Part shown: piece after piece, positions 50,796 through 59,711 of the stretch
How positions within the stretch are numbered: position 1 is the stretch's first letter
How the letters are laid out: each line of letters begins with the position of its first letter
DNA from: Verrucomicrobiota bacterium
GTDB taxonomy: Bacteria; Verrucomicrobiota; Verrucomicrobiia; Opitutales; Intestinicryptomonadaceae
Assembly (NCBI GenBank): GCA_003343565.1
Contig: QALA01000051.1
Coordinates: 22,960-86,959 of the forward strand
Length of the DNA stretch: 64,000 bases
Reading direction: 5' to 3'
The notes under the pieces: model-generated
The model's database searches: none
What the model was told of the DNA's origin: nothing
The model's input: the letters and a program-made list of their open reading frames with translations, nothing else
Program-made: the position numbers and the translations under genes

Positions 50796-52301
50796 ATGAC
50801 AGACATGGCAACAATCGAGGGACTCTGCAAAAGAAGGGGTTTCATATACCGCTCCTCCGAAATATACGGCGGCTTCAACGGATTCTTCGACTACGGCCCG
50901 CTGGGCGTGGAGCTAAAGAACAACATAAAGCAGGCCTGGTGGAAAGACTTTGTCCACGGGCGCGACGACATGGTGGGCTTGGACGCCTCAATAATAATGC
51001 ACCCCGACGTATGGCGGGCCTCCGGCCACGTGGAGGGATTTTCGGACCCGATGGTGGACTGCAAGGAATCGAAGCTCAGGTTTCGCGCGGATCAGATATT
51101 TTTTGCCGAAGTGAAGGTGGGCGGGGAGACAATCGGATACGTCAGCGTATTGGAGGACGAGCAAATGCAAGCCGAGGCCGAAAAAAAGGCAGGCGAGCTG
51201 AAGCGCAAGCTCTCCAAACAGGGCGAGATGGAACCCGTAGTTTTGAAAAACTACATGGACGCAAAACCCGAAGAATACGCGCTGATACCGTCGCCTGCCA
51301 CCGGAAACGCCGGTACCCTCACCCCGCCGCGCGATTTCAATTTGATGTTCCAGACATACGTCGGCGCCCTGCGCGACGAAACGGCAATCGCCTATCTGCG
51401 CCCCGAAACGGCGCAGGGAATATTCGCCGACTTCAAAAACATAGTGGACACTTCGCGCGTAAAAATCCCGTTCGGAATCGCCCAAATAGGAAAGGCCTTC
51501 CGCAACGAGATAACTCCGCGCAACTTCATATTCCGCAGCCGCGAATTTGAACAGATGGAAATCGAATATTTCATCTCTCCCCACGACGATTGGCGAAAAC
51601 TCCACCGCGAATGGATCGACGCGTTCAAGAAATGGTTTGTATCCATAGGCATACCCGCCGAAAGGCTCGGCGAGGACGTCCACCCGCAGGAGAAATTGGC
51701 CCACTACGCAAAGGCGTGCACGGACATAACGTTCCATTTCCCCCACGGCCTTCAGGAATTGCAGGGCATAGCCGTCCGGGGCGATTTCGACCTCACCCAG
51801 CATCAAAACGCGTCCGGAAAAACGCTCGAATACTTCGACGAGGCGCGCAAGGAAAAGTACCTTCCGCACGTCATCGAGCCTTCGCTCGGCGTGGACAGAA
51901 CGTTCCTGGCGATAATGGCGGCGGCATACTGCGAGGACGAAGTTCCCAACGACAAGGGACAGGCCGAAAAGCGCGTCGTATTGAAATTCAGTCCGAGGGT
52001 CGCCCCGTACAAGGCCGCCGTGTTCCCGCTGGTAAAAAACAAGCCCGAACTTATGGAGCGCGCCGCGGCCATTTTCGCAAAGCTGCGCCGCCGCTGGAAC
52101 GTGTTTTTCGACGCCTCCGGCGCAATAGGGCGCCGCTACCGCAGACAGGACGAGATAGGAACGCCCTTCGCAATCACCGTCGACTTTCAGACAATCGAAG
52201 GCGACGGAACCGTCACGCTGCGCGACCGCGACACGACAAAACAGGTGCGCATGTCCGAATCCGAACTGATGGCCCACTTGTCGGAAGCCATAGACGGCTG
52301 A
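50796..52301 (+). CDS. glyS: Glycyl-tRNA synthetase (single-chain, dimeric type)
   Basis: A 501-residue class II synthetase of the single-polypeptide type found in eukaryotes, archaea and some bacteria, rather than the alpha2-beta2 type. Key stretches are FIYRSSEIYGGFNGFFDYGPLG, FNLMFQTYVG, YLRPETAQGIF (Motif 2 region), AQIGKAFRNEITPRNFIFRSREFEQMEIEYF, the glycine-specific ELQGIAVRGDFDLTQHQ, and VIEPSLGVDRTFLA (Motif 3). A C-terminal anticodon-binding domain follows (VAPYKAAVFPLVK). The ATG at 50796 has GGAG 9 bp upstream; an earlier start at 50763 is less likely. Confidence 0.96.
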   Translation: MTDMATIEGLCKRRGFIYRSSEIYGGFNGFFDYGPLGVELKNNIKQAWWKDFVHGRDDMVGLDASIIMHPDVWRASGHVEGFSDPMVDCKESKLRFRADQIFFAEVKVGGETIGYVSVLEDEQMQAEAEKKAGELKRKLSKQGEMEPVVLKNYMDAKPEEYALIPSPATGNAGTLTPPRDFNLMFQTYVGALRDETAIAYLRPETAQGIFADFKNIVDTSRVKIPFGIAQIGKAFRNEITPRNFIFRSREFEQMEIEYFISPHDDWRKLHREWIDAFKKWFVSIGIPAERLGEDVHPQEKLAHYAKACTDITFHFPHGLQELQGIAVRGDFDLTQHQNASGKTLEYFDEARKEKYLPHVIEPSLGVDRTFLAIMAAAYCEDEVPNDKGQAEKRVVLKFSPRVAPYKAAVFPLVKNKPELMERAAAIFAKLRRRWNVFFDASGAIGRRYRRQDEIGTPFAITVDFQTIEGDGTVTLRDRDTTKQVRMSESELMAHLSEAIDG

Positions 52302-52779
52302 GGCTTAAAAAATCTCCTTCCGAACTGCGCGACTGTGCGGCGCGGACGCGGGCGCGGGCGCGCCGACTTTTCGTTGCGCCGTACCGTGCCGCATGGCCCG
52401 CGCTAACTGTTTGCCGCAATTCAGGTTGAACGGTTGCCCTACCGCCCGGTCGTGCGAAACCTTGACGCGCTTCCAATTCCGGCGTGCCCGCGGAAAGGGC
52501 TCCGCTGTCCGCCACATCGTCCGCACATCGCACGCCACATCTTTCCTGCGAAAAAGCCGTTTCCCGCCGAGGGGGGAAAACATCTGCGGCTTTGCACACA
52601 AAAGCGCGCCGGCATCGCGGCGGCCTAAAAAGCAACAAAGCGTATTTTTCGTCACATGCGGTTCCGAATTAAACAAATCCTTTCCCATTCAGAACTCGAA
52701 TGCTTCCGCAATCGCAAGCATTTTGTCGGAAGGAAAAGACCTCTGGGGGCAACCGCCGCAAACGGCATTTTTCCCAGTT
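52302..52779. other. Intergenic stretch without a gene
   Basis: About 480 bp between glyS and the convergent esterase gene. Open frames on both strands are Arg/Pro/Ala-rich and show no motif. No T-run terminator was found for either neighbour. Confidence 0.45.
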
Positions 52780-53910
52780 TCACTTATCCTCCAATATCTT
52801 TCTGGCAACGGGCAGAACCGCCTCGTACATGGCATGGAATCCGAGATCGGTCGGGTGGCAGAAATCGACGGTGCATTCCGCGATTCCCCCGTAAGGCTCA
52901 AAAATCTTCGAACAGTCTATAAAGTACACGTTTTTATCTCCGGCCTTCACGGCATTTTCGTAAGTCCTGCGGATTGCGGCAACCCTGTCGGCGGAGGGCA
53001 TCGAGCAGCGCGTCATCATTATTACCGGGGTGTCGGGCCGCTTTTTTCTGAAAATTTTGAAAAATCTCTCATGAGTATTTTCAAGGTGCCGGGCATTGGG
53101 CGCGTTATAGTCGTAGTCGTATACGAAAATCGACATGTCGATGTCGCCGATTTTTTCGGCGAGTATGTCCTCGCCCTTCGCGTTGCCGGAAAATCCGAGG
53201 TTGATTTCCTCGGCGTCGAGCTCGCGGCAGAGCTTGCCCGTATAGACTGTCGCCGGGCGCGAGGCGCACCCGCCCTGCGTTATCGACGATCCGTAAAATA
53301 CTATCGGCTTCGCAACCTTGTGGGGCGCCGGCGGCTTTATTTCCGCCCCCTGAAGCACGCCGATTGCGACGCTTTTCACTCCGCAGTATCTGGGCAGAAA
53401 CAGCGCAAACTCCCTCATCTTGGAGTCGGAGAAATTCGCCCCAAGCTCCTCGTAAGGAACCTTGCCCATCTCGGAAACGTTGCGTTGGTGGAAATTTTTT
53501 ACGAAGGAGTAGCGGCCGTTTTCGTCGCGCAAATAAAGGTCGAATCCGCTCGAACCCGAACGCGCCATGTGGCCCATTATGCCATTGCCGTTTGTGACAT
53601 ACCTGACCGCGATTGACTTTGAATCTGTCGCAAACCTTATCGCCGCACCGGAAGCGTGGCCGCAGAGCCCGACGACGCCCCGACTCGCGTTCTCCGCCGT
53701 CACTCCGTCTGGGAGGCGCGAGTATCCTCCCCCCTCCTTGCGCCACGGCAAACCTTCAACCTTGAAAGGCGCATCTTTGGCGTCGTAAAAGCGGAGTTCT
53801 ACATTGCCGATTTTGCGCGATTCGAAATTCCTGTCTATCTTTGAAATATCCTGCGCGGCGCATTCCGCGCACGCGGCAAACAACAGGGCGAACAAAACGA
53901 GATTTCTCAT
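52780..53910 (-). CDS. Exported SGNH/GDSL-type esterase
   Basis: A 376-residue protein with a Sec signal (about residues 1-19, MRNLVLFALLFAACAECAAQ). An N-terminal beta-sandwich of the GxDLY type follows (SGFDLYLRDENG). The SGNH hydrolase domain then holds the nucleophile block VFYGSSITQGGCASRP, the GFSGN block and the catalytic pair in TVDFCHPTDLGFHAM. Such enzymes remove acetyl or acyl groups from plant or host glycans. The ATG at 53910 is preferred over one 8 codons earlier because it starts the signal peptide. It converges on glyS and is divergent from nothing nearby. Confidence 0.9.
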   Translation of the reverse strand: MRNLVLFALLFAACAECAAQDISKIDRNFESRKIGNVELRFYDAKDAPFKVEGLPWRKEGGGYSRLPDGVTAENASRGVVGLCGHASGAAIRFATDSKSIAVRYVTNGNGIMGHMARSGSSGFDLYLRDENGRYSFVKNFHQRNVSEMGKVPYEELGANFSDSKMREFALFLPRYCGVKSVAIGVLQGAEIKPPAPHKVAKPIVFYGSSITQGGCASRPATVYTGKLCRELDAEEINLGFSGNAKGEDILAEKIGDIDMSIFVYDYDYNAPNARHLENTHERFFKIFRKKRPDTPVIMMTRCSMPSADRVAAIRRTYENAVKAGDKNVYFIDCSKIFEPYGGIAECTVDFCHPTDLGFHAMYEAVLPVARKILEDK

Positions 53911-54328
53911 ACGATCAATTAAAGATCCCCCCACCAGCGTTTCAACTCAAAATGGGAAAATGCGAACAGCGTAAATAAAAAAGGGCCCGTGGAAGGCCGC
54001 TATCGCGCGTTTTTCGGACATGGGCTTTTACGGCCGTATCCCGCAGAAATGTACTACCTGCTGCGATTCCGAACAACGCGGCCAATATGGCCGGTTCCTA
54101 CGCCGCATAGGTCAGGCTAGCGGATTTTCCGAATCCGTCCGTTAGAAAAATTCTCCACGCAAACCCCGCACAAAATTTTTCAAAAAAAATGCGCCGCAAA
54201 ATTTCAAATATTTCCGAAAGCTTCCCTCCCCCCTCATACGCCGGCCGCCCATCATTTCAAGCGTCGCCCCCGCGTTCCAACTTAGTCGGCATTTCCAACT
54301 TGATTGGCCGCAGTTTATGATGAAACAT

Positions 54329-54355
54329 AAAAAAAAGAGGCGGTTCTCCCGCCTC
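54329..54355 (-). terminator. Terminator after the GH97 gene
   Basis: On the minus strand GAGGCGG, loop GAGAA, CCGCCTC followed by eight T residues (54336-54329). It lies about 40 bp after the GH97 stop. The remaining spacer 53911-54392 shows no gene. Confidence 0.88.
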
Positions 54356-54392
54356 CTCAAACTGCCCGTTTTTGCGAGAAACAAGCGAAATT

Positions 54393-56432
54393 TCAGAACA
54401 GGTCCACTCCAAAAATATTCAACTTCTTCGGAGTGAGCTTCAGGGCGAAACCGCCGCCGGGCTGCATGTCTATCTCCACAGTGTCGGAGCTTTCGACGTC
54501 GCGGACTTCGTGGGCGTAGTCTGTCGGAGTTTTTTCGGAATTGACGCTGTCGCGCACGATTTCCATTTTGAAGGAGGAGTCTTCGGGAAGAAAATCCGAC
54601 AGGCGGATTTTGACCTTGCGCGCCGAAGAATCCGTCAGGCCGCCGACAAACCAATTACTCCCGGAACGGCGCGCAATGACTGCGCGCTCGCCGATCTTTG
54701 CGTCGAGAACCTTCGTATCGTCCCACTTCGTGGGAATCGACGTTATAAATGACAGGAGTTCCGGATACCTAAGATAGGAAGTCGGGGAATCGCACATCAT
54801 CTGAAGCGGAGCGTGGTAGAGGACGAACATTGCAACCTCGCTGGAACGCGTCCCGATCGTCTTGGGGCGCGCCCAATTTACGCGGTACTCCTTGGCGGGA
54901 ACGTTCCTCAACGAGCCGGGAGTGTAGTCCATCGGACCGAGCAACATTCTGGTGAATATCAAATCCACCTTGTGCGACGGAGTCGGCGGCGTATCGGAGA
55001 ACTTGCTGTATTCGTTTCCGCGCACGGCCTCGAAATTTACGCAGTTCGGATAAGTGCGCTGTATGCCCGACGGCTTGGCGCAGCCGTGGAAATCTATCAG
55101 GAGATTGCGCTCGGCCGCAAGCTTGAGCATCTTTTCGTAAAATTCCGAAACGGTCTGGTCGTCCCGCTCGATGAAGTCTATTTTGAGTCCGTCGGCCCCC
55201 CATTTTTTCACGAGGTCGAAACCGCGTTCGGGATACTTGTCGGTCGAGCGGGCAAGTATCCACAGGATAACCTTTACGCCCTTCTCCTTCGCGTAGGCTA
55301 TCTGCTTTTCCAAATCAATGAACGTCTTTCCGCTGACATAACGCTCGTCGATATCCTTGCCCATTGCGTCGACGTCCCTGCCGATAAGCCAGCCGGCATC
55401 GTAAACGACGTACGGAATTTCGTGTTCGGCGGCGTAGTCGGTGTAATATTTGTAATTCTCTTCGGTCACGCCGGCGCGGAAGTCGACGCCCTCCAAAGCC
55501 CAGTCGTTCCACCATTCCCAAACGCACAATCCCGGCTGAATCCACGAAGTGTCCGCTATGCGCGACGGACTCGCAAGCTTGTAGACGACGTCGTTGTCGG
55601 CCAAGTCGGCGTCGCTCCTTGCGGGAATGAACGCGCGCCACGGGAAGTCTCGCGCAGCCTGCGTCTTGGCGATGAAATCCTCGCGCTCCTTCACGGCAAT
55701 CGTGGGCTTCGACTTGTCGAACGACTTGGGATACGGCGCAAATACGGCCTTCAATCCCCCGGACTTCTGCGCCCCCGAATCTCCGGATTTCGCGAGGCGT
55801 ATTGCCGGATATGAGAGAACGTCGGACTCCACAAAAGCCACTTTCATGCCGTCAAAGTCAAATATCACCGGCATTGAAAGCGTATTCGAGGCTATGTCGC
55901 CGACTTTCATTCTTTCGTAAAAATCCTCAAACGAAGTGCGCCAATCCGAGTGCTTGGAAGCTATGAGATTCACCGAGGGCTTCACGGGAAGCTCAAGCTT
56001 CTCGGAAAAAACCTTCATCTGGCCGCCGCCCAATGCCGTGGAAATTCTGTACGCCACCGCGTCGTCATAGGCCCGGAATGTCACTTTGAACTTTTTGAAA
56101 TCCACTACGAGCTGGTTGTATTCGTCCTTGATGCGGCTGCGTATTCCCCACGGCGGATTTATCTCCCCCCTGTGGGAGGTCAGCGACGTGTACGAAGCTT
56201 TGGCATTCCTGCCTATCTCCCCCCTGTCGGTCGACATTCCAATCTCGCAATTTTTGAAAATTTCCCGCCCGTCCATAAAGACGGAAAATCTGACTTGTTC
56301 GCCGTCTTCGACAAGAACGCGCAACTTGCCGTCCGGAGACTTCAATTCAAACGTTTCAGCCTGCGCTGCGCACGCAAAAAATACGGGCATCAAGCCCGCC
56401 AATATCGTCGATAGTAATTTCCTTACGCTCAT
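54393..56432 (-). CDS. Exported glycoside hydrolase family 97 protein
   Basis: A 679-residue protein with a Sec signal (about residues 1-25). The GH97 layout is complete: an N-terminal beta-sandwich, a TIM barrel beginning near the SRIADTSWIQPGLCVWEWWND block, and a C-terminal domain. In the barrel, GLKIDFIERDDQ places D419 and VNFEAVRGNEY places E468. Those positions match the nucleophile and acid/base of the retaining alpha-galactosidase branch rather than the SusB-type inverting alpha-glucosidases. This assignment is from pattern recognition only. It fits a role in degrading galactose- or glucose-containing oligosaccharides in the periplasm. It is monocistronic. Confidence 0.88.
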   Translation of the reverse strand: MSVRKLLSTILAGLMPVFFACAAQAETFELKSPDGKLRVLVEDGEQVRFSVFMDGREIFKNCEIGMSTDRGEIGRNAKASYTSLTSHRGEINPPWGIRSRIKDEYNQLVVDFKKFKVTFRAYDDAVAYRISTALGGGQMKVFSEKLELPVKPSVNLIASKHSDWRTSFEDFYERMKVGDIASNTLSMPVIFDFDGMKVAFVESDVLSYPAIRLAKSGDSGAQKSGGLKAVFAPYPKSFDKSKPTIAVKEREDFIAKTQAARDFPWRAFIPARSDADLADNDVVYKLASPSRIADTSWIQPGLCVWEWWNDWALEGVDFRAGVTEENYKYYTDYAAEHEIPYVVYDAGWLIGRDVDAMGKDIDERYVSGKTFIDLEKQIAYAKEKGVKVILWILARSTDKYPERGFDLVKKWGADGLKIDFIERDDQTVSEFYEKMLKLAAERNLLIDFHGCAKPSGIQRTYPNCVNFEAVRGNEYSKFSDTPPTPSHKVDLIFTRMLLGPMDYTPGSLRNVPAKEYRVNWARPKTIGTRSSEVAMFVLYHAPLQMMCDSPTSYLRYPELLSFITSIPTKWDDTKVLDAKIGERAVIARRSGSNWFVGGLTDSSARKVKIRLSDFLPEDSSFKMEIVRDSVNSEKTPTDYAHEVRDVESSDTVEIDMQPGGGFALKLTPKKLNIFGVDLF

Positions 56433-57060
56433 AAAAAAATAGTATTAAACGCCAAAATTTTGTGTCAACGATTTTTGACGCAACGCGCATGGCAAACAGG
56501 CAAAAGCCGGCGGAATTTTCCCAAATATTCCGCGCGGCGATTCCCCAAAATGGGCGCGATGCGGCGCAAAAATCCCACACGGTTTCGTCCGAAAATTCCG
56601 ATTGTCCGACAGCGCCATTATCGCCCCGTCGGGCAGGCAACTCTCCGAATCTACCAATTCTTAATTGCGGCGTCATTTTTCGAAAATCCCACCCGCGGCG
56701 CAACGCCCTTTTTTCGACGCGTCTTGTGCCCCGCGCAGACTTTTGCCGCCGGCGAAGATTTTTACGTTTGTCCCCCATTGAATTTGCGGCATCGCCGACA
56801 GTTCCCGGCCCGGCATCGCGCGGCTATCGCAAAAAACAATCTATCTACCCGCAAACGGAACGGGATTTCGCCGGAATTTTGCCGACACTCGGGAGGGGAT
56901 TTGCAAAACAAATGCGCTCCCGCATGCGGACTTAAAAATCGCTCCGCCTACGGCAAATTTTTTATCAAGCGCGTTTCGCTCAAAATCCTCCCCTCCCGCA
57001 AAAAAAATTCCGCGTTCGTTTCAAACGCAGAACTTGCAAAATTTGTATTCAACAAACGCC
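56433..57060. other. Intergenic stretch without a gene
   Basis: About 630 bp between the GH97 start and the end of the VWA-like gene, both on the minus strand. Open frames on the plus strand are short, basic and motif-free. It should hold the GH97 promoter near 56440-56500 (TTTAATACTATTTTTTT on the minus strand just before the start), but no consensus pair stands out. Confidence 0.45.
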
Positions 57061-58536
57061 TTAGCTTTTCTTGCCCTTCGCGGAGCTCTTCGGCGCCTCT
57101 TTGGGCTTTTCGTTCTCCGCCTCCACCGCCTTCGCGGCGTCGCCGACTGCTCCCAACCCGACAAGCGTGCGGCTCTTGCCGTTCTGCCTGCTGGTGAATG
57201 TCCTTATCAGCTGGACCTTCTTCGGATCGGGCTTCTCATTCGCGCCGACAAACATGATTATGTTGACCGTCGGCCACTTCATTTTCTTGTCAAAGTACAC
57301 TTCCTTCGCCAAAGGCTTCGCATAGAAATCGAACAGCCCCTTATAGCCGTAAGACTTAAATTTCGGAACGGGCTCCTTGACCTTTATCGCCGGAGGACGC
57401 TCCGCGGGGGCAACGTAAAACTTCTGCTGGTGCATGGCCTGTTCAGGAGTGCCGACATACAAGCTCTGACCCTTCTTTGCGCGGGTCTCGTTCTCGCGCT
57501 TTATCCAGTCGCGCGCCTTTTTAATGCCGACCGCCCTGGCCTCCGCCTCCTTGAGTTCGTATTCGCTCTGTTTGTCGTCAGTCCAGCCGGCCGCCTTTAA
57601 CTGGCGCGCCCGCTCTTTTTCATAACGCTCCTGCTCGCGCTGAAATCTGGTAGTCTCAGCGTCGGTCCAAGCCATTTTCAACTGTTCGGGATCGATCCAG
57701 TTTGTGACCAGAAAGTAAATCGTGTCCGCGCCCTGCTCAAGAGCCGCCTGATACACCCGGTAAATTGTGGAGACCCCCGCGTTAAAATATTTGGACGACG
57801 GCGGTATCGGCAAAAACGGATACTTCAGATTGTACTGCGGACCGCGCGGACCAATGGACTTCAAACTCACGTTCAACGGAGCTATCCACTTGTAGGCGGC
57901 CTCCTTGTTGGCGTCAGTCGCAGCGACAAGCGTCGGCTCAAAAAACGATATGCGCGCCCCCGTGTGCGTGGAGAAACTCATGAGGTTGAACAGTATCGTC
58001 GGCGGGAGCTGCTTTACCACGTTCGTGATATCCTCCCTGATCGCCTCGTATGTCTGCAATCCGCCGCGCTCGTCTGTCATGAGGTACGGACCGGTATCCA
58101 CGCAAATGAGAACCTTCTCCGTCTTCGATTTTACGTTCATGACGTTGACGGTCGTAAGCGTTATGTCGAACGTCTTTGTGAGGTTCTGGGTAGTAATGGT
58201 GGAAATTCCGACGCCCGCCCCCATTCCGCCGGGAAGCTGTATGTTCACCGTGGGGGTGTTTATCTGGGTAGGATTGGCCACGCTTATGCGCTTGTTGATG
58301 CGCGTGGATTTCCTCTGCGTGCGCTCAACCTGAACCTGATGCTCCCTCTTAGGCGGCTCGATGACTTCCGCAGGCGGCGGAGCCTGCATCGCGTTGTCCG
58401 GAGGAAGTATAGTCCGCGTCACAACCATGCCCCCCAACGCCAATAGCAGCGCGATCTGAAGGACGGCCACGACCACGAACACCTGATACAACAGGCCTCT
58501 CTTTTGCTTCTTGGGCTTAAAACGGTGAAATTTCAT
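57061..58536 (-). CDS. Membrane-anchored VWA-like protein
   Basis: A 491-residue protein. The basic N-terminus (MKFHRFKPKKQKR) and one membrane segment (about residues 16-40) anchor it with the rest outside. Pro-rich sequence follows (MQAPPPAEVIEPPKRE), then a von Willebrand A-like core with TEKVLICVDTGPYLMTDERG and ILFNLMSFSTHTGAR. The DxSxS metal motif reads DTGPY, so metal binding is doubtful. A charged helical stretch (RFQREQERYEKERARQ) and a Lys-rich tail follow. Such proteins in this phylum often belong to ExbB/ExbD-like trans-envelope systems, but no such genes are visible here. It is the last gene of a three-gene minus-strand operon. Confidence 0.65.
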   Translation of the reverse strand: MKFHRFKPKKQKRGLLYQVFVVVAVLQIALLLALGGMVVTRTILPPDNAMQAPPPAEVIEPPKREHQVQVERTQRKSTRINKRISVANPTQINTPTVNIQLPGGMGAGVGISTITTQNLTKTFDITLTTVNVMNVKSKTEKVLICVDTGPYLMTDERGGLQTYEAIREDITNVVKQLPPTILFNLMSFSTHTGARISFFEPTLVAATDANKEAAYKWIAPLNVSLKSIGPRGPQYNLKYPFLPIPPSSKYFNAGVSTIYRVYQAALEQGADTIYFLVTNWIDPEQLKMAWTDAETTRFQREQERYEKERARQLKAAGWTDDKQSEYELKEAEARAVGIKKARDWIKRENETRAKKGQSLYVGTPEQAMHQQKFYVAPAERPPAIKVKEPVPKFKSYGYKGLFDFYAKPLAKEVYFDKKMKWPTVNIIMFVGANEKPDPKKVQLIRTFTSRQNGKSRTLVGLGAVGDAAKAVEAENEKPKEAPKSSAKGKKS

Positions 58537-58565
58537 CTCTCGTCTTCCTTTTATAAATGTTGGAA

Positions 58566-59690
58566 TCAGTCCTGTGCGGCGCCGCTCTTTTCCTCCTCAA
58601 TCTTGACGACCTCCTTCAGCGCGGCAGGAGCAATCGGATCGCCGGGATAAAGCAGCGATATCTGCTTAAATATCTCGTTTGAAGCCGTCAGATTCTTCTC
58701 GTGCTTATAGGCCTTGCCGATATTGTAAAGCAATTCCGGCAGGCACGGATCGGAGGGCTGGGCGAAAACTATGCCCTCTGCGAACAAGTCGAGCGCCTCG
58801 GCATACTTGTTCTCCTTGACCGCGCGCAAGCCGTCGACCATCTTATACAGCGGAAATTCCCTGTCGGAGGGTTTGAATGAGTCCTTCATCGTGCCCAGAG
58901 ACAATTTTGCCGAAGTGAGGCTCCCGCGCGAAATTTCGCAGTATATCGCCCAAAGCGTACAGGCGGTCTTGAGCGGATTGGACTGCGAATTGCCAAGCTG
59001 CGCATAGAAGCGCTGAATGTCGTCGTTTATTGTCGTCTTGCGAATCGCCGCGGCAAAATCCAAAACGGAGGGATAAATCTCGGCGTACTCCTCCGTCAGC
59101 GGAATCCTGTTGAGGACCTCGACCGCCCCCTTGACGTCGCCCGCCGCAACCATCGCCTTGCCGATTTCCATCGCGTTGACTTGGGCCGGAACATTCGCAC
59201 GCCCCAAAGGCATGGCCTTGACCAACGCCGTGGCCTCCTTTATCATGCCCTGCTTTAAAAGCAGCGAAACAAAGCGGTCCAACGTCTCGTTGAGCTGGTA
59301 AAAACTGGACTCAGGCAAAACGAGAAGCCCCAACGCCGGATAGACGTATCCGCGCATTCCCGCCAAAGCCAGCTCCGCTTCGCCGCGGTTCAACGCGTGG
59401 AACGAACGGCCCAAATCGTCCAACTTCCCGTAGGCAAACCTAAACGACGTCGTGTCCGACGGAATCGCAAGTTCGCCCCCGGCATCGGAATCCGTAAAAA
59501 TCAACTCTTTGGGCTTGGCCTCCTTAAACGTCACGTTCGTCGTCTTGCCCGCGACGGAATCCCGCATTGTCAGCGGAATTTTCTTTCCCGCGAAATCCGC
59601 CACATGCGAACGGTCGCCCTCCGGCGCCGCGCTTGCGGCCAATGCGGACAACGCCAATGCCAAAACTGCAGATGTCTTGAAAAATTCCAT
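58566..59690 (-). CDS. Exported TPR-like protein
   Basis: A 374-residue protein with a Sec signal (about residues 1-22, ending LAASAAPEG). The mature part is alpha-helical, with helix pairs reminiscent of tetratricopeptide repeats (ALDLFAEGIVFAQPSDPCLP, ELLYNIGKAYKHEKNLTASN). No catalytic motif was seen. It lies 29 bp upstream of the VWA-like gene, whose ribosome-binding site AAAAGGA is in that gap, and 21 bp after the large TPR gene. A periplasmic scaffold is the simplest reading. Confidence 0.7.
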   Translation of the reverse strand: MEFFKTSAVLALALSALAASAAPEGDRSHVADFAGKKIPLTMRDSVAGKTTNVTFKEAKPKELIFTDSDAGGELAIPSDTTSFRFAYGKLDDLGRSFHALNRGEAELALAGMRGYVYPALGLLVLPESSFYQLNETLDRFVSLLLKQGMIKEATALVKAMPLGRANVPAQVNAMEIGKAMVAAGDVKGAVEVLNRIPLTEEYAEIYPSVLDFAAAIRKTTINDDIQRFYAQLGNSQSNPLKTACTLWAIYCEISRGSLTSAKLSLGTMKDSFKPSDREFPLYKMVDGLRAVKENKYAEALDLFAEGIVFAQPSDPCLPELLYNIGKAYKHEKNLTASNEIFKQISLLYPGDPIAPAALKEVVKIEEEKSGAAQD

Positions 59691-59711
59691 AAGAAAAACC
59701 TTCCCGTTTGC